The position numbers and the translations under genes are program-made. A DNA stretch of 6,232 nt from an uncultured Opitutia bacterium (GTDB lineage: Bacteria > Verrucomicrobiota > Verrucomicrobiia > Opitutales > UBA953): NCBI GenBank assembly GCA_903853185.1, contig CAINSX010000196.1:1-6232 (forward strand). Reading direction: 5' to 3'. Under the pieces are notes generated by a model. It searched no databases. It saw only the letters and a list, made by a program, of their open reading frames with translations, and was not told where the DNA came from. Positions 6,105-6,232 of the stretch are shown here, in pieces (the first letter of the stretch is position 1; each line of letters starts with the position of its first letter).

Positions 6105-6232
6105 TTAGCCCAGTTCGGCAAGCCACGCCGTCGCCTCGGCGTCGGAAGGCATGCGCCAATCGCCGCGGGGGGACAGGGCCAGCGAGCCCACTTTGGGGCC
6201 GTCGGGCATGGCCGAACGCTTGAACTGCTGGC
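6105..6232 (-). CDS. nadE: Glutamine-dependent NAD+ synthetase, C-terminal fragment
   Basis: The minus strand from the right edge reads 41 in-frame residues ending in TAA at 6107-6105. The segment includes QQFKRSAMPDGPKV and then LSPRGDWRMPSD, which closely resembles the conserved C-terminal tail of the long, glutamine-hydrolysing NAD+ synthetases (N-terminal nitrilase-like glutaminase domain plus ATP-pyrophosphatase synthetase domain, as in the mycobacterial enzyme). That enzyme makes NAD+ from nicotinic acid adenine dinucleotide using ATP and glutamine. Catalytic residues lie outside the window. The stop is 9 bases before the ATG of the FAD oxidase, so this gene probably heads or belongs to the same operon. 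The call rests on tail-motif recognition alone. Confidence 0.78.
   Translation of the reverse strand, partial: QQFKRSAMPDGPKVGSLALSPRGDWRMPSDAEATAWLAELG

Overview
The window is GC-rich and almost fully coding. It carries ordinary chromosomal housekeeping genes: two DNA-repair proteins (MutL and UvrB), a HAD-family phosphatase, a FAD-linked 2-hydroxyacid oxidase, and the cut ends of two more genes. I see no mobile element, CRISPR array, tRNA, rRNA or phage gene, and base composition looks uniform by eye. The protein style and the lack of clear Shine-Dalgarno sequences would fit a high-GC Verrucomicrobiota (Opitutae-like) genome. That placement rests on remembered resemblance, not a search, and is weak.

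Layout. Positions 1-66 (minus) hold the first 22 codons of a YyaL/DUF255 thioredoxin-domain protein that runs off the left edge. Positions 67-232 are the only real intergenic gap, a divergent promoter region shared by that gene and mutL. mutL occupies 233-1963 (plus). Its stop codon directly abuts the stop codon of uvrB (1964-3949, minus), so the two genes converge with no base between them, and a GC-rich inverted repeat spans both stops. Reading leftward from the right edge, the minus strand carries the C-terminal end of nadE (6105-6232), a GlcD-like FAD oxidase (4620-6095), a HAD phosphatase (3951-4616) and uvrB. The gaps between them are 9, 3 and 1 bases, which indicates one polycistronic unit with likely translational coupling.

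How the genes work together. MutL (mismatch repair) and UvrB (nucleotide excision repair) sit in opposed transcription units and have separate roles. In the minus-strand unit, a HAD phosphatase next to a GlcD-type oxidase could form a short phosphoglycolate-to-glycolate-to-glyoxylate salvage route ahead of a repair gene; this is inference only. The most notable sequence-level point is that the MutL C-terminal domain has a degraded endonuclease site but keeps what looks like the beta-clamp-binding motif. I found no convincing new biological system here.
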